Positions 16,129 to 23,361 of a stretch of DNA of 33,719 nucleotides are shown here, in pieces. The stretch's first letter is position 1; each line of letters opens with the position of its first letter. A model generated the notes under the pieces. It did no database searches and was not told the DNA's origin. It saw only the letters and a list, made by a program, of their open reading frames with translations. The DNA lies in contig NZ_AMZB01000064.1 in the NCBI RefSeq assembly GCF_000313755.1, positions 1 to 33,719 of the forward strand, given 5' to 3'. The DNA comes from Pseudomonas nitroreducens TX1. Its GTDB lineage: Bacteria > Pseudomonadota > Gammaproteobacteria > Pseudomonadales > Pseudomonadaceae. Made by a program: the position numbers and the translations under genes.

Positions 16129-16692
16129 ATGCTGCCCGTGATCGCTGAACTGCTGCTCACCCTGGCCTGCGCCGTCGCCGCCTGGCTCGCCCAGCGCGAG
16201 TCGATGGGCTGGCGCGCGCTGGGGTTTCTGTCGATTGGCATCGCGGCGCTGCTGGGCGCGCTGGAATATGGCGGCGTCGCCGGGTTGGCCGGCGCGCACC
16301 ACATCGCGAGTGTGGTGTCCGGCGCCGTGGGCCTGCCCCTGATCGCGCTCGGCCGTCTTTCCGGGGGGCCCGGTCGGCAGCTGGTGGTGCTGGTGATCGG
16401 CGTGCTGCTGGTATTCCTGGCGCAGCTTTCATGGGTGAGCAACCTGATCGCCTTGCTGCTCATCGCCTGGCCCGGTCGCTCGCGGCGCCATGCGCTGGCG
16501 CTGCTGGGGGCGCTGCTGTTCATCGGCAGCGGCCTGCTGATCGGCACCCGTGGCGAACTGGCCGGTGTACCGCGCCGCGAGCTGTTCCACCTGGGGCTGA
16601 CGGTTGCTGTCGCGGCGTGGATTCTTGCAGGCCTGGGCAGTGGTGCGCCGCGCTTGCCGGGTGCGTGGGCGGCTCGGCACAAGTCACCTTGA
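16129..16692 (+). CDS. Small integral membrane protein of unknown function
   Basis: The ATG at 16129 is preferred because GAAGAAGG lies about eight bases upstream and a hydrophobic helix begins at once (MLPVIAELLLTLACAVAAWLA). A longer open frame from 15967 is Arg/Cys-rich and looks non-coding. The 187-residue product has about six hydrophobic segments separated by short Arg-rich loops and ends in a basic tail (AARHKSP). I recognise no domain. By position before ung it corresponds to the hypothetical PA0749. It is probably an inner-membrane protein; the role is unknown. Confidence 0.8.
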   Translation: MLPVIAELLLTLACAVAAWLAQRESMGWRALGFLSIGIAALLGALEYGGVAGLAGAHHIASVVSGAVGLPLIALGRLSGGPGRQLVVLVIGVLLVFLAQLSWVSNLIALLLIAWPGRSRRHALALLGALLFIGSGLLIGTRGELAGVPRRELFHLGLTVAVAAWILAGLGSGAPRLPGAWAARHKSP

Positions 16693-16746
16693 CTTGGCCG
16701 GGGCGCTTGCTTAGCGTGCCGGTTCGTTTCACCAGGCAGACGCACC

Positions 16747-17439
16747 ATGACCCACGACGACCGGATCAAGCTGGAACCCAGCTGGAAAGAAGCCCTCCAT
16801 GAGGAATTCGAAAAGCCCTACATGAAGCAGTTGGGGGAATTCCTGCGCGCGGAAAAGGCCGCCGGCAAGGTGATCTTCCCGCCCGGTCCGCTGATCTTCA
16901 ACGCGCTGAACAGCACGCCGCTGGAGCGCATCAAGGTCGTCATCATCGGCCAGGACCCGTACCACGGCCCCGGCCAGGCCCACGGCCTGTGCTTCTCGGT
17001 GCAGCCGGGCGTGCCGACGCCGCCGTCGCTGCAGAACATCTATAAAGAGCTGCAACGCGACCTCAACCTGCCGATCCCCAATCATGGCTACCTGCAGCAC
17101 TGGGCCGAGCAGGGCGTGCTGCTGCTCAACACCTCGCTCACCGTCGAGCAGGCCCGTGCCGGCTCCCACGCCCAGGCCGGCTGGGGCCCGTTCACCGACA
17201 AGGTGATCGAAGTGGTCAGCCAGCGCTGCGAGAACCTGGTGTTCCTGCTCTGGGGCTCCCACGCGCAGAGCAAGCAGAAGCTGATCGACGCGCAGAAACA
17301 CCTGGTGCTCAAGTCCGCGCACCCGTCGCCGCTCTCGGCCTACCGCGGCTTCCTCGGCAACGGCCACTTCAGCCGCACCAACAAGTTCCTCGAACAGCAC
17401 GGCCTGACGCCCATCGACTGGTCGCTGCCGCCGGTGTGA
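16747..17439 (+). CDS. ung: Uracil-DNA glycosylase
   Basis: The enzyme removes uracil from DNA to start base-excision repair. The 230-residue protein shows the family-1 motifs: the water-activating GQDPYHG with Asp70 (68-74), the Pro-rich [15 protein letters not shown], the uracil-recognition segment [10 protein letters not shown], and the DNA-intercalation loop [11 protein letters not shown] starting at His192. Length is normal. The next gene starts within its stop codon (TGATG), suggesting co-translation. Confidence 0.98.
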   Translation: MTHDDRIKLEPSWKEALHEEFEKPYMKQLGEFLRAEKAAGKVIFPPGPLIFNALNSTPLERIKVVIIGQDPYHGPGQAHGLCFSVQPGVPTPPSLQNIYKELQRDLNLPIPNHGYLQHWAEQGVLLLNTSLTVEQARAGSHAQAGWGPFTDKVIEVVSQRCENLVFLLWGSHAQSKQKLIDAQKHLVLKSAHPSPLSAYRGFLGNGHFSRTNKFLEQHGLTPIDWSLPPV

Positions 17440-17816
17440 TGCCGATGCTCCGGCGTGCATGGGTGGCTGTCCTGCCGGCGCTGATGCTCGGCACGAGCGG
17501 CTTTGCCGCCGGCTCCCACCTCGAAGAGTGGCGCTCCACCGAGTCGGTCCAGGGCCTGTACGAAATCGACCAGGCGGCCCGTGCTTTCGTGGCTGCCGAG
17601 AATGCCCGCAGCAAGGCGCGCTGGACCGTCGCCGAACCCAATCTCAAAACCCTTGTTGCCCGCTGTTCGGTGCCGTTGGACCCCCGCTGGGGTGAGATTC
17701 GCCTATTCGCGCCGGACGGGCGCGAGCTCACCGACAGGGTTGTGGAAGTCGCCTGCACCCAGCCTGTAAGTGGCGAGCGCTGGACGATTTCACTGCGCGT
17801 CTCAAGCGCTTCCTGA
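17439..17816 (+). CDS. Small exported protein of unknown function
   Basis: The ATG at 17439 overlaps the TGA stop of ung by one base, so translational coupling is likely; a GTG at 17436 is an alternative. The 125-residue product starts with a signal peptide (about 1-23, ending GFAAG) and a mature region with EEWRSTESVQGLYEIDQAARAF and two cysteines (ARCSVPL, EVACTQP) that could form a disulfide. No known domain is evident. It matches the position of conserved hypothetical PA0751. The periplasmic role is unknown. Confidence 0.82.
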   Translation: MPMLRRAWVAVLPALMLGTSGFAAGSHLEEWRSTESVQGLYEIDQAARAFVAAENARSKARWTVAEPNLKTLVARCSVPLDPRWGEIRLFAPDGRELTDRVVEVACTQPVSGERWTISLRVSSAS

Positions 17817-17821
17817 TCCGC

Positions 17822-17852
17822 ATAAAAAAGAGGCCCGCACGAAGGCGGGCCT
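17822..17852 (-). terminator. Intrinsic terminator, mainly for tctA
   Basis: AGGCCCGC (17831-17838) pairs with GCGGGCCT (17845-17852). Read leftwards the stem is followed by CTTTTTTATG, a proper U-tract, so it terminates the tctCBA message. In the rightward direction the tail is poor, but the stem may still help end the ung transcript. Confidence 0.85.
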
Positions 17853-17895
17853 TGAAGGTCGCCGCGTGTCTCGACGCGGCGAGCGTGGTTAGCTT

Positions 17896-19416
17896 TTATG
17901 CGGCGTCGGCCACTGCCTCGCGGGAGCGGCGGGAGCGCTTGCGCCAGGCGCGGTAGAGCGGCAGGCCGAGCATGAGCACCACCAGCGCCCAGGTGCCGAT
18001 GGCGATGGGGCTGGACCAGAGGATGCCCAGTTCGCCGTTGGAGATGGACAGGGCGCGGCGCAGGTTCTGTTCCATCAGCCCGCCAAGGATGAAGCCCAGC
18101 AGCAGCGGCGACAGCGGGAAGTCCAGCTTGCGCAGGATGTAGCCGAGGATGCCGATAGCGACCATCAGGAACAGGTCGAAGGTGGTGGCGTGCACGGCGT
18201 ACACACCGATGGCGGTGATGATCGCGATGCCCGGCACCAGCGCCCAGTTCGGCACCGAGAGGATGCGTGTGAACACCCGCACCATCGGCACGTTGAGGAT
18301 GATCAGCATGACGTTGGCGATGAACAGCGAGGCGATCAGGCCCCAGACGATGTTCGGTTGTTCCTGGAATAGCAGCGGGCCGGGGGTGATGTTGTACAGG
18401 CTGAGCGCGCCGATCATCACCGCGGTGGTGCCCGAGCCGGGAACGCCGAGGGTCAGCATGGGCACCAGGGCACCGCATGCTGCGCCGCCGATGGCGGTCT
18501 CCGGCGCCGCCAGACCGCGCATGTCGCCCTTGCCGAACTTGCCGGTGTCGCCGGCCAGCTTCTTCTCGGTCATGTAGGCCACGGCGCTGGCCAGTGTCGC
18601 GCCGGCGCCGGGCAGCACGCCCATGATGAAGCCGAGCAGGCCGCAACGCAGGTTGACCACGAACACCGCGGCGGCTTCCTTGACGTTGAACAACATGCGC
18701 CCGCTGGCCTTCACCATCTGGTGGCCGTGGTGGGTCTTCTCCAGCAGCAGGAGGATTTCGCTGACCGAGAACAGCCCCAGTACCAGCACCACGAACTGGA
18801 TGCCGTCGGAAACGTGGATGTTGTCGAATGTGAAGCGGTATACGCCGCTGTTGGCGTCGATCCCGACGCTGGAGAGGAACAGCCCGAGCAGCGCCGCCAG
18901 CAGCGTCTTCAGCGGTCGGTCGCCGGCCAGGCCGCCCAAGGCGACGATGGCGAAGACCATCAGCACGAAGTACTCCGCCGGGCCGAAGGCGATGGCCCAT
19001 TTCGCCAGCAGCGGGGCGAACAGCACCATGCCGCAGGTGGCGATGAAGGCGCCGATGAACGAGCTCCAGGCCGACAGCGACAGGGCCACGCCGGCCAAGC
19101 CGTTGCGGGCCATGGGGTAGCCGTCGAGGGTGGTCATCACGGTGGAGGCTTCGCCGGGGATGTTCAGCAGGATCGAGGAAATCCGCCCGCCGTACTCGCA
19201 GCCCAGGTAGACGGCGGCCAGCAGGATCAGCGCCGACTCCGGCGGCAGGCCGAGGGCAAAGGCGACCGGGATCAGCAGGGCCACGCCGTTGATCGGGCCC
19301 AGGCCGGGCAGCAGGCCGACGACGGTGCCGATCAGGGTGCCGATCAGCGCGGTGATGAGGTTGTAGGGCGAGAGGGCAACGCCGAAGCCCTGCCCGAGAT
19401 AGCTCAAGGTGTCCAT
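17896..19416 (-). CDS. tctA: Tripartite tricarboxylate transporter, large membrane subunit TctA
   Basis: This is the large permease subunit (506 residues) of the citrate/tricarboxylate TTT system. It has about 11-12 hydrophobic helices and the family's two Gly/Pro-rich signatures, GLLPGLGPINGVALLIP near 36 and GVLPGAGATLASAVAYMTEKK near 288, which line the substrate path. The start at 19416 is set by GAGGAAA upstream; a frame extending to 19467 lacks one. tctB ends 10 bp before it, giving the order tctC-tctB-tctA. Uptake is driven by the ion gradient, not ATP. The C-terminus is very basic (RAWRKRSRRSREAV), probably cytoplasmic. Confidence 0.95.
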   Translation of the reverse strand: MDTLSYLGQGFGVALSPYNLITALIGTLIGTVVGLLPGLGPINGVALLIPVAFALGLPPESALILLAAVYLGCEYGGRISSILLNIPGEASTVMTTLDGYPMARNGLAGVALSLSAWSSFIGAFIATCGMVLFAPLLAKWAIAFGPAEYFVLMVFAIVALGGLAGDRPLKTLLAALLGLFLSSVGIDANSGVYRFTFDNIHVSDGIQFVVLVLGLFSVSEILLLLEKTHHGHQMVKASGRMLFNVKEAAAVFVVNLRCGLLGFIMGVLPGAGATLASAVAYMTEKKLAGDTGKFGKGDMRGLAAPETAIGGAACGALVPMLTLGVPGSGTTAVMIGALSLYNITPGPLLFQEQPNIVWGLIASLFIANVMLIILNVPMVRVFTRILSVPNWALVPGIAIITAIGVYAVHATTFDLFLMVAIGILGYILRKLDFPLSPLLLGFILGGLMEQNLRRALSISNGELGILWSSPIAIGTWALVVLMLGLPLYRAWRKRSRRSREAVADAA

Positions 19417-19426
19417 CGTCTTTTCC

Positions 19427-19897
19427 TCAGAGCAGGGGTTCGAGAATGCCCAGCGGCAGCGGAACATCCAGGGCGCGGTCGAACAGCAGGTACAGGCCGA
19501 CGGCGAGCAGGGTGGCGGTGACCACGCTGGCCACCGGGCGGCCGCCGTAGATCAGCGCGATGAAGGTGCCGACCAGGGCGCTGGCGGGGATGAAGCCCAG
19601 CGGCTCGAACAGACCGGCATAGACCGCCAGCAGGACGACGCAGAGCACCACCTTGCCCAGCAGTGCGCCTTCCAGCGCGGGCTCGTCGTCCTCGCGCTTG
19701 ATCGGCGTGGGCCGCACGATCAGCCAAGCCAGGCCTGCGGCCATCAGGCCGAGGCAGAGCAGCGGGTAGGCGCGCGGGCCGACCGGTTCGTAGGAAAAGG
19801 GTGCCTGCAGCTGCCAGGCGATCAGGGCGAAGGCGACGCAGGCGAGCAGCCAGGCGCCAGCGAACAGCCGCTGGAAGAGACTATTGGTAAAGCTCAT
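19427..19897 (-). CDS. tctB: Tripartite tricarboxylate transporter, small membrane subunit TctB
   Basis: The 156-residue protein has four predicted membrane helices (about 11-30, 43-61, 81-100 and 118-138), as expected for TctB, and includes the family segment FEPLGFIPASALVGTFIALIYGGR, typical of the TctB domain. An AGGAAG ribosome site precedes the ATG at 19897. It partners TctA in the inner membrane. A 210-bp non-coding repeat-bearing insert separates it from tctC, unlike the 10-bp spacing to tctA. Confidence 0.92.
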   Translation of the reverse strand: MSFTNSLFQRLFAGAWLLACVAFALIAWQLQAPFSYEPVGPRAYPLLCLGLMAAGLAWLIVRPTPIKREDDEPALEGALLGKVVLCVVLLAVYAGLFEPLGFIPASALVGTFIALIYGGRPVASVVTATLLAVGLYLLFDRALDVPLPLGILEPLL

Positions 19898-20107
19898 GAA
19901 AGCTTCCTCATGTCATGAGTAGAGCTGGCCAACGATTGAGCGAGCTAGAGCCAGACAAGGCGCAACGACCATCGGGAGTAACAGCCGAAGGCTGGCCCGA
20001 AGGGCGAGCGCTAGCGAGTAAAGCGGGCGAAGACGCGGAGTTTACGGTTGTAAATGAGCAGTCTGAGCCCGCTTTCAACGCCGGCTGGCCGACGCGCAGC
20101 CGATCGT
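19898..20107. repeat. Palindrome-bearing intergenic repeat between tctC and tctB
   Basis: This 210-bp gap contains AAAGCGGGC (20020-20028) and its exact reverse complement GCCCGCTTT (20067-20075). Between them a smaller stem, TTTAC GGTT GTAAA, lies at 20041-20054. The phrase GCGGAGTTTAC...GTAAATGAGCA...CTGAGCCCG is one I recall as part of a dispersed intergenic repeat in pseudomonads; that is memory, not a search. Sitting inside an operon, it could alter the ratio of binding protein to permease. No gene is seen in it. Confidence 0.6.
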
Positions 20108-21085
20108 TTACTGGATGAGGCCGAACTCGCGGGCCAGCTGCTTGTACTGGGCGACCTGCTGCTTCACGTAGGCGTCCAGTTCCGCGCCGGTCATGGCGAA
20201 GGGGAACAGTTCGCGCTGGTCGCGCAGCTTGGCGAAGTCCTCGGAAGCCAGCAGCTTGTCGAAGGAGGTCTTCCAGAACTGGTAGTCCTCGTCGCTCACC
20301 TTCGGGCCGACGTAGAAGCCCCGCACCACCGGCCAGACGATGTCGAATCCCTGCTCCTTGGCGGTGGGGATGTCGGTCATGCCTTCATCCTTCAGGCGCT
20401 CTTCGGCGAATACCGCGAGGATGCGCATCTTGCCGGCGCGGATATGCGGCATGGAGTCGGAGATGTCCGTGCTGCCCACCTGGATGTGCCCGCCCAGCAG
20501 CGCCGTGGCAATCTCGCCGCCGCCTTCCAGGGCGACGTAGCGCAGCTGCTTCGGATCGATACCGGCGGCCTTGGCGACCAGTGCGGTCTGCATCCAGTCC
20601 TGGCTGCCGACGGTGCCACCGGAGCCGATCACCACCTTGCTCGGGTCGGTCTTGAGCGCGGCCACCAGGTCGCCGAGGTTCTTGTAAGGCGAGTCGCTGG
20701 GCACGGCGATGGCGCCGTAGCTGGTGCCCACGGCGGCCAGCCACTTCACGGCGTTCTCGTCGAAGCGGCCGAACTTGCCCTGGGCCAGGTTCAGCAACGA
20801 GCCACTGGAGAACGCGGTGATGGTGTTGCCGTCGGCCGGACGCTGGGCGACCACCGCGTTGTAGGCCACGGCACCGACGCCGCCGGGCATGTAGGTAACG
20901 CGCATCGGCTTGGTCAGCAGCTTCTCGTCGACCAGGGCGCTTTGCGCCAGTTTGCAGGTGAGGTCGAAACCGCCGCCGGGGGAGGCGGGGGCGATGCATT
21001 CCGGGCGCTTGGGCTCGGCCATCAGTTGGCTCGCGGCGAGCAGGGTGGCGCCGGCGAGGGTCAGGTTGCGCAGGACGGTGGACAT
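20108..21085 (-). CDS. tctC: Tricarboxylate-binding periplasmic protein TctC
   Basis: This periplasmic receptor (325 residues) delivers citrate-like acids to TctAB. A signal peptide (1-23, ending LMA before EPKRPECIAP) is followed by the TctC/Bug fold, with APASPGGGFDLTCKLAQ (about 32-48) and YMPGGVGAVAYNAVVAQ near 65, both ligand-loop signatures. The start at 21085 has AGAGAGGAA upstream, preceded by ACAACAACAA, an Hfq/Crc motif. It lies 29 bp after opdH in the same transcript. The two-component system TctDE is encoded divergently. Confidence 0.94.
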   Translation of the reverse strand: MSTVLRNLTLAGATLLAASQLMAEPKRPECIAPASPGGGFDLTCKLAQSALVDEKLLTKPMRVTYMPGGVGAVAYNAVVAQRPADGNTITAFSSGSLLNLAQGKFGRFDENAVKWLAAVGTSYGAIAVPSDSPYKNLGDLVAALKTDPSKVVIGSGGTVGSQDWMQTALVAKAAGIDPKQLRYVALEGGGEIATALLGGHIQVGSTDISDSMPHIRAGKMRILAVFAEERLKDEGMTDIPTAKEQGFDIVWPVVRGFYVGPKVSDEDYQFWKTSFDKLLASEDFAKLRDQRELFPFAMTGAELDAYVKQQVAQYKQLAREFGLIQ

Positions 21086-21100
21086 GGTGCGATTCCTCTC

Positions 21101-21110
21101 TTGTTGTTGT
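21101..21110 (-). promoter_or_regulatory. Hfq/Crc (CA) motif before tctC
   Basis: Read leftwards the sequence is ACAACAACAA, matching AAnAAnAA, directly upstream of the tctC ribosome site (GAGAGGAA). This internal site would let catabolite repression act on tctC separately from opdH. Inferred from motif. Confidence 0.55.
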
Positions 21111-21114
21111 CGGT

Positions 21115-22404
21115 TTACCAGATCGCCAGGGAGTAGCTGAGGTAGATACGCGTCTCGTCGGCGTCCCGCGCGAAGCTGGAGCGGTAGGTGGCGTTACGCA
21201 CCCGCACCGCGACGTCCTTGAGCGGGCCGCTCTGGATCACGTACTTGATGTCGGTGTTGCGCTCCCATTCCTTGCCGTGGCCGTCCATGCCAGTGATTTT
21301 GGCATCGTCACCGCTGATGTAGCGATTCATCAGGGTCAGGCCGGGGAGGCCGAGCTTGGCGAAGTCGAAGTCGTGGCGGATCTGCCAGGAGCGTTCGTCG
21401 GTCTCGGCGAAATCGCCGACCTGGACGAAGTTGACGAGGTAGGGGTTGCTGCCGTCGATGTAGGGGAAGGCGCTGTCGCCGCTCATCTGCTGCCAGCCAA
21501 GACTGAACTTGTTGGCGCCCAGGGCGTAGGCGAGCATGCCGTTGAAGGCGCGGTTGTCGATCTCGCCACCGCGCGCTTTGCCCTGGTCGTCGCTGATGGC
21601 CAGGCGTACGTCGGCGCTGAGCTTGCCGGGGCCGAGCGGGTAGCTGGCGAGCAGGCCGACGAAGTGCTGGCGGTAGACCTCGTCCAGCTGTGCGTAGTGG
21701 TAACGGCCGGTGAGGTTGTCGGTGAACCTGTAGTCGCCGCCGGCCAGGTCGTAGTGCTTGCCCTCGGCGCTACCGCCGGAGAAGCGGCGGTTCTTGTTGT
21801 TCAGCGCGAGGTCCTGCCAGTCGGTGGAGTCGCGGTCCTTGGCCTTCTCCAGGCGCCCGCCGGTGAAGTTCAGGCCCGGCAGGTCGGTGGAGTTGAGCAG
21901 CCCGCCCTCGAAGGTCTGCGGGAACAGGCGGCTGTCGTTGGGCTGCAGGGTCGGTAGGTCGGGAATCAGGCTGCCGACTTTCAACTCCGTCTCGGAAGCC
22001 TTGAACTTGGCGGTCAGGCCGAACTTGCTGTACTCGTCGGCCGCGCGGCCGTCATCGTGGGTCGGCAGCAGGCCGGTGCCGGTTCTGGCGGGCGAGGAGT
22101 CCAGCTTCAGGCCGAGCATGCCCATGGCGTCGAGGCCGACGCCGATGGTGCCGGGCGTGTAGCCGGACTGGAAATCGAGGATGAAACCCTGCGCCCATTC
22201 TTCGCGCTTGGACTGGCCGGCGCCGTCGCGAAAATCACGGTTGAAGTAGATGTTCTGGGTGCTGAGCGTGGCGCTGCTGTCCTCGAGGAAGCCAGCGGCT
22301 TCGCACAGTGGGGCGACGCCGGCGAAAGCCAGCAGGGCAGGGGGCAGGCAGCGGGAACTGGGCTTGGCGAAAGTCGGTGCAGCCAAAGGCCGGGCGGTGG
22401 GCAT
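21115..22404 (-). CDS. opdH: OprD-family outer-membrane porin for tricarboxylates OpdH
   Basis: This is an 18-strand specific porin (429 residues). A long signal peptide (about 1-36, ending CEAAG) leads into FLEDSSATLSTQNIYFNRDF, the classic start of a mature OprD/Occ porin. The sequence continues with alternating beta-strand patterns (SQSKREEWAQGF-type loops, GLTLMNRYISGDD) to the terminal aromatic LSYSLAIW used in outer-membrane assembly. OpdH of P. aeruginosa carries cis-aconitate/tricarboxylates, and adjacency to tctCBA supports the same here. The start at 22404 follows GGAGA; the frame continues upstream without a suitable site. It is first in the opdH-tctCBA operon. Confidence 0.93.
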   Translation of the reverse strand: MPTARPLAAPTFAKPSSRCLPPALLAFAGVAPLCEAAGFLEDSSATLSTQNIYFNRDFRDGAGQSKREEWAQGFILDFQSGYTPGTIGVGLDAMGMLGLKLDSSPARTGTGLLPTHDDGRAADEYSKFGLTAKFKASETELKVGSLIPDLPTLQPNDSRLFPQTFEGGLLNSTDLPGLNFTGGRLEKAKDRDSTDWQDLALNNKNRRFSGGSAEGKHYDLAGGDYRFTDNLTGRYHYAQLDEVYRQHFVGLLASYPLGPGKLSADVRLAISDDQGKARGGEIDNRAFNGMLAYALGANKFSLGWQQMSGDSAFPYIDGSNPYLVNFVQVGDFAETDERSWQIRHDFDFAKLGLPGLTLMNRYISGDDAKITGMDGHGKEWERNTDIKYVIQSGPLKDVAVRVRNATYRSSFARDADETRIYLSYSLAIW

Positions 22405-22416
22405 CTGTGGTCTCCA

Positions 22417-22427
22417 TTCTTGTTGTT
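22417..22427 (-). promoter_or_regulatory. Hfq/Crc (CA) motif before opdH
   Basis: Read leftwards the sequence is AACAACAAGAA, with two overlapping AAnAAnAA matches ending one base before TGGAGA, the opdH ribosome site. This placement is ideal for blocking translation initiation by Hfq/Crc. Confidence 0.65.
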
Positions 22428-22573
22428 GTCGCGAAAGGGCACCACGCCGCCTTTCGCTCTGTTGACGGTCTTTGCCGTCGTCGAGTCCGCTGCTCCCGCC
22501 GATGCGCCTGGGCAATGGGCGCTGAAAAAAACGGGGTTGGGAGGCGGCTCGTTGGCGATGCTAACGGGCTAAG

Positions 22574-22621
22574 CTTTCGCCAGGCTTTCAGTCTCCTTTC
22601 GTAGTGATTTCGGCAAATTTC
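22574..22621. promoter_or_regulatory. Candidate TctD operator: CTTTC/ATTTC repeats on an 11-bp ladder
   Basis: CTTTC occurs at 22574, 22585 and 22596, exactly 11 bp apart; ATTTC continues the ladder at 22607 and again at 22617. Direct half-sites with one-helical-turn spacing are the usual target of OmpR/PhoB-type regulators such as TctD. The array lies between the divergent opdH and tctD starts, upstream of both genes. No binding data can be read from sequence. Confidence 0.6.
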
Positions 22622-22626
22622 CTCCA

Positions 22627-22654
22627 TTCACAGCGGCGCGCGGATGGGTAAACT
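22627..22654 (+). promoter_or_regulatory. Possible sigma-70 promoter of tctDE
   Basis: TTCACA (22627-22632) and TAAACT (22649-22654) are separated by 16 bp and lie about 36 bp upstream of the tctD start, immediately beyond the CTTTC ladder. Both hexamers are moderate matches to consensus. Confidence 0.35.
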
Positions 22655-22689
22655 GCCGGCCCGAACCTGTAGTCCGAGGGTAGAAATCC

Positions 22690-23361
22690 GTGCGAATACT
22701 CCTGGTTGAAGACCATCCGCAGCTCGGCGAAAGCGTCGCCCAGGCGCTCAAGGGCGCCGGCTGGACCGTGGACCTGCTGCAGGACGGCGTGGCCGCCGAC
22801 CTGGCTTTGGCCAGCGAGGACTACGCGTTGGCGATCCTCGACGTCGGCCTGCCGCGGCTGGACGGCTTCCAGGTGCTGGCGCGTCTGCGCGAGCGCGGCA
22901 AGACCCTCCCCGTGCTGATGCTCACCGCCCGCGGGGAAGTGCGCGACCGCGTGCACGGCTTGAACCTCGGCGCCGATGACTACCTGGCCAAACCCTTCGA
23001 ACTCACCGAGCTGGAAGCACGGGTCAAGGCGCTGCTGCGCCGCAGCGTGCTCGGTGGCGAACAGCAGCAGCGCTGTGGCGAGCTGGTCTACGACCTCGGC
23101 GCACGGCGCTTCACCCTGGCCGAGCAGGCGATGAACCTGACCTCCCGCGAACAGGCCGTGCTCGAAGCCCTGATTGCCCGGCCGGGTCGGGTGATGAGCA
23201 AGGAGCAGTTGGCGGCGCAGGTGTTCGGCCTGGACCAGGACGCCAGCGCGGACGCCATCGAAATCTACGTCCACCGCCTGCGCAAGAAGCTCGAAGGCAG
23301 CTCCGTGCGCATCGTCACCTTCCGTGGCCTGGGCTACCTGCTCGAGGCGCGGGATGGCTGA
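22690..23361 (+). CDS. tctD: OmpR-family response regulator TctD
   Basis: The 223-residue regulator has an N-terminal receiver domain with the acidic pocket VEDHP (6-10), phospho-acceptor Asp51 (AILDVGLPRLDG), Thr79 region LMLTARGE and Lys in YLAKPFE. A C-terminal winged-helix domain follows, with LTSREQAVLEALIARPGRVMSKEQL and AIEIYVHRLRKKLEG. Translation begins at GTG 22690 behind GAGGG. The next gene overlaps its stop (ATGGCTGA). By context it activates the opdH-tctCBA operon in response to tricarboxylates and may bind the CTTTC repeats upstream. Confidence 0.95.
   Translation: MRILLVEDHPQLGESVAQALKGAGWTVDLLQDGVAADLALASEDYALAILDVGLPRLDGFQVLARLRERGKTLPVLMLTARGEVRDRVHGLNLGADDYLAKPFELTELEARVKALLRRSVLGGEQQQRCGELVYDLGARRFTLAEQAMNLTSREQAVLEALIARPGRVMSKEQLAAQVFGLDQDASADAIEIYVHRLRKKLEGSSVRIVTFRGLGYLLEARDG

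Noticed and set aside
14646..16769. A 707-residue leftward frame spanning the binding-protein gene
   Set aside because: Composition is Arg/Pro/Ala-rich and it crosses several real gene borders. The in-register alternative has a signal peptide and the Peripla_BP_6 pattern.
17369..19000. A 543-residue leftward frame overlapping tctA, the terminator and ung
   Set aside because: It runs through an intrinsic terminator and two supported genes on different strands and shows no recognisable fold.
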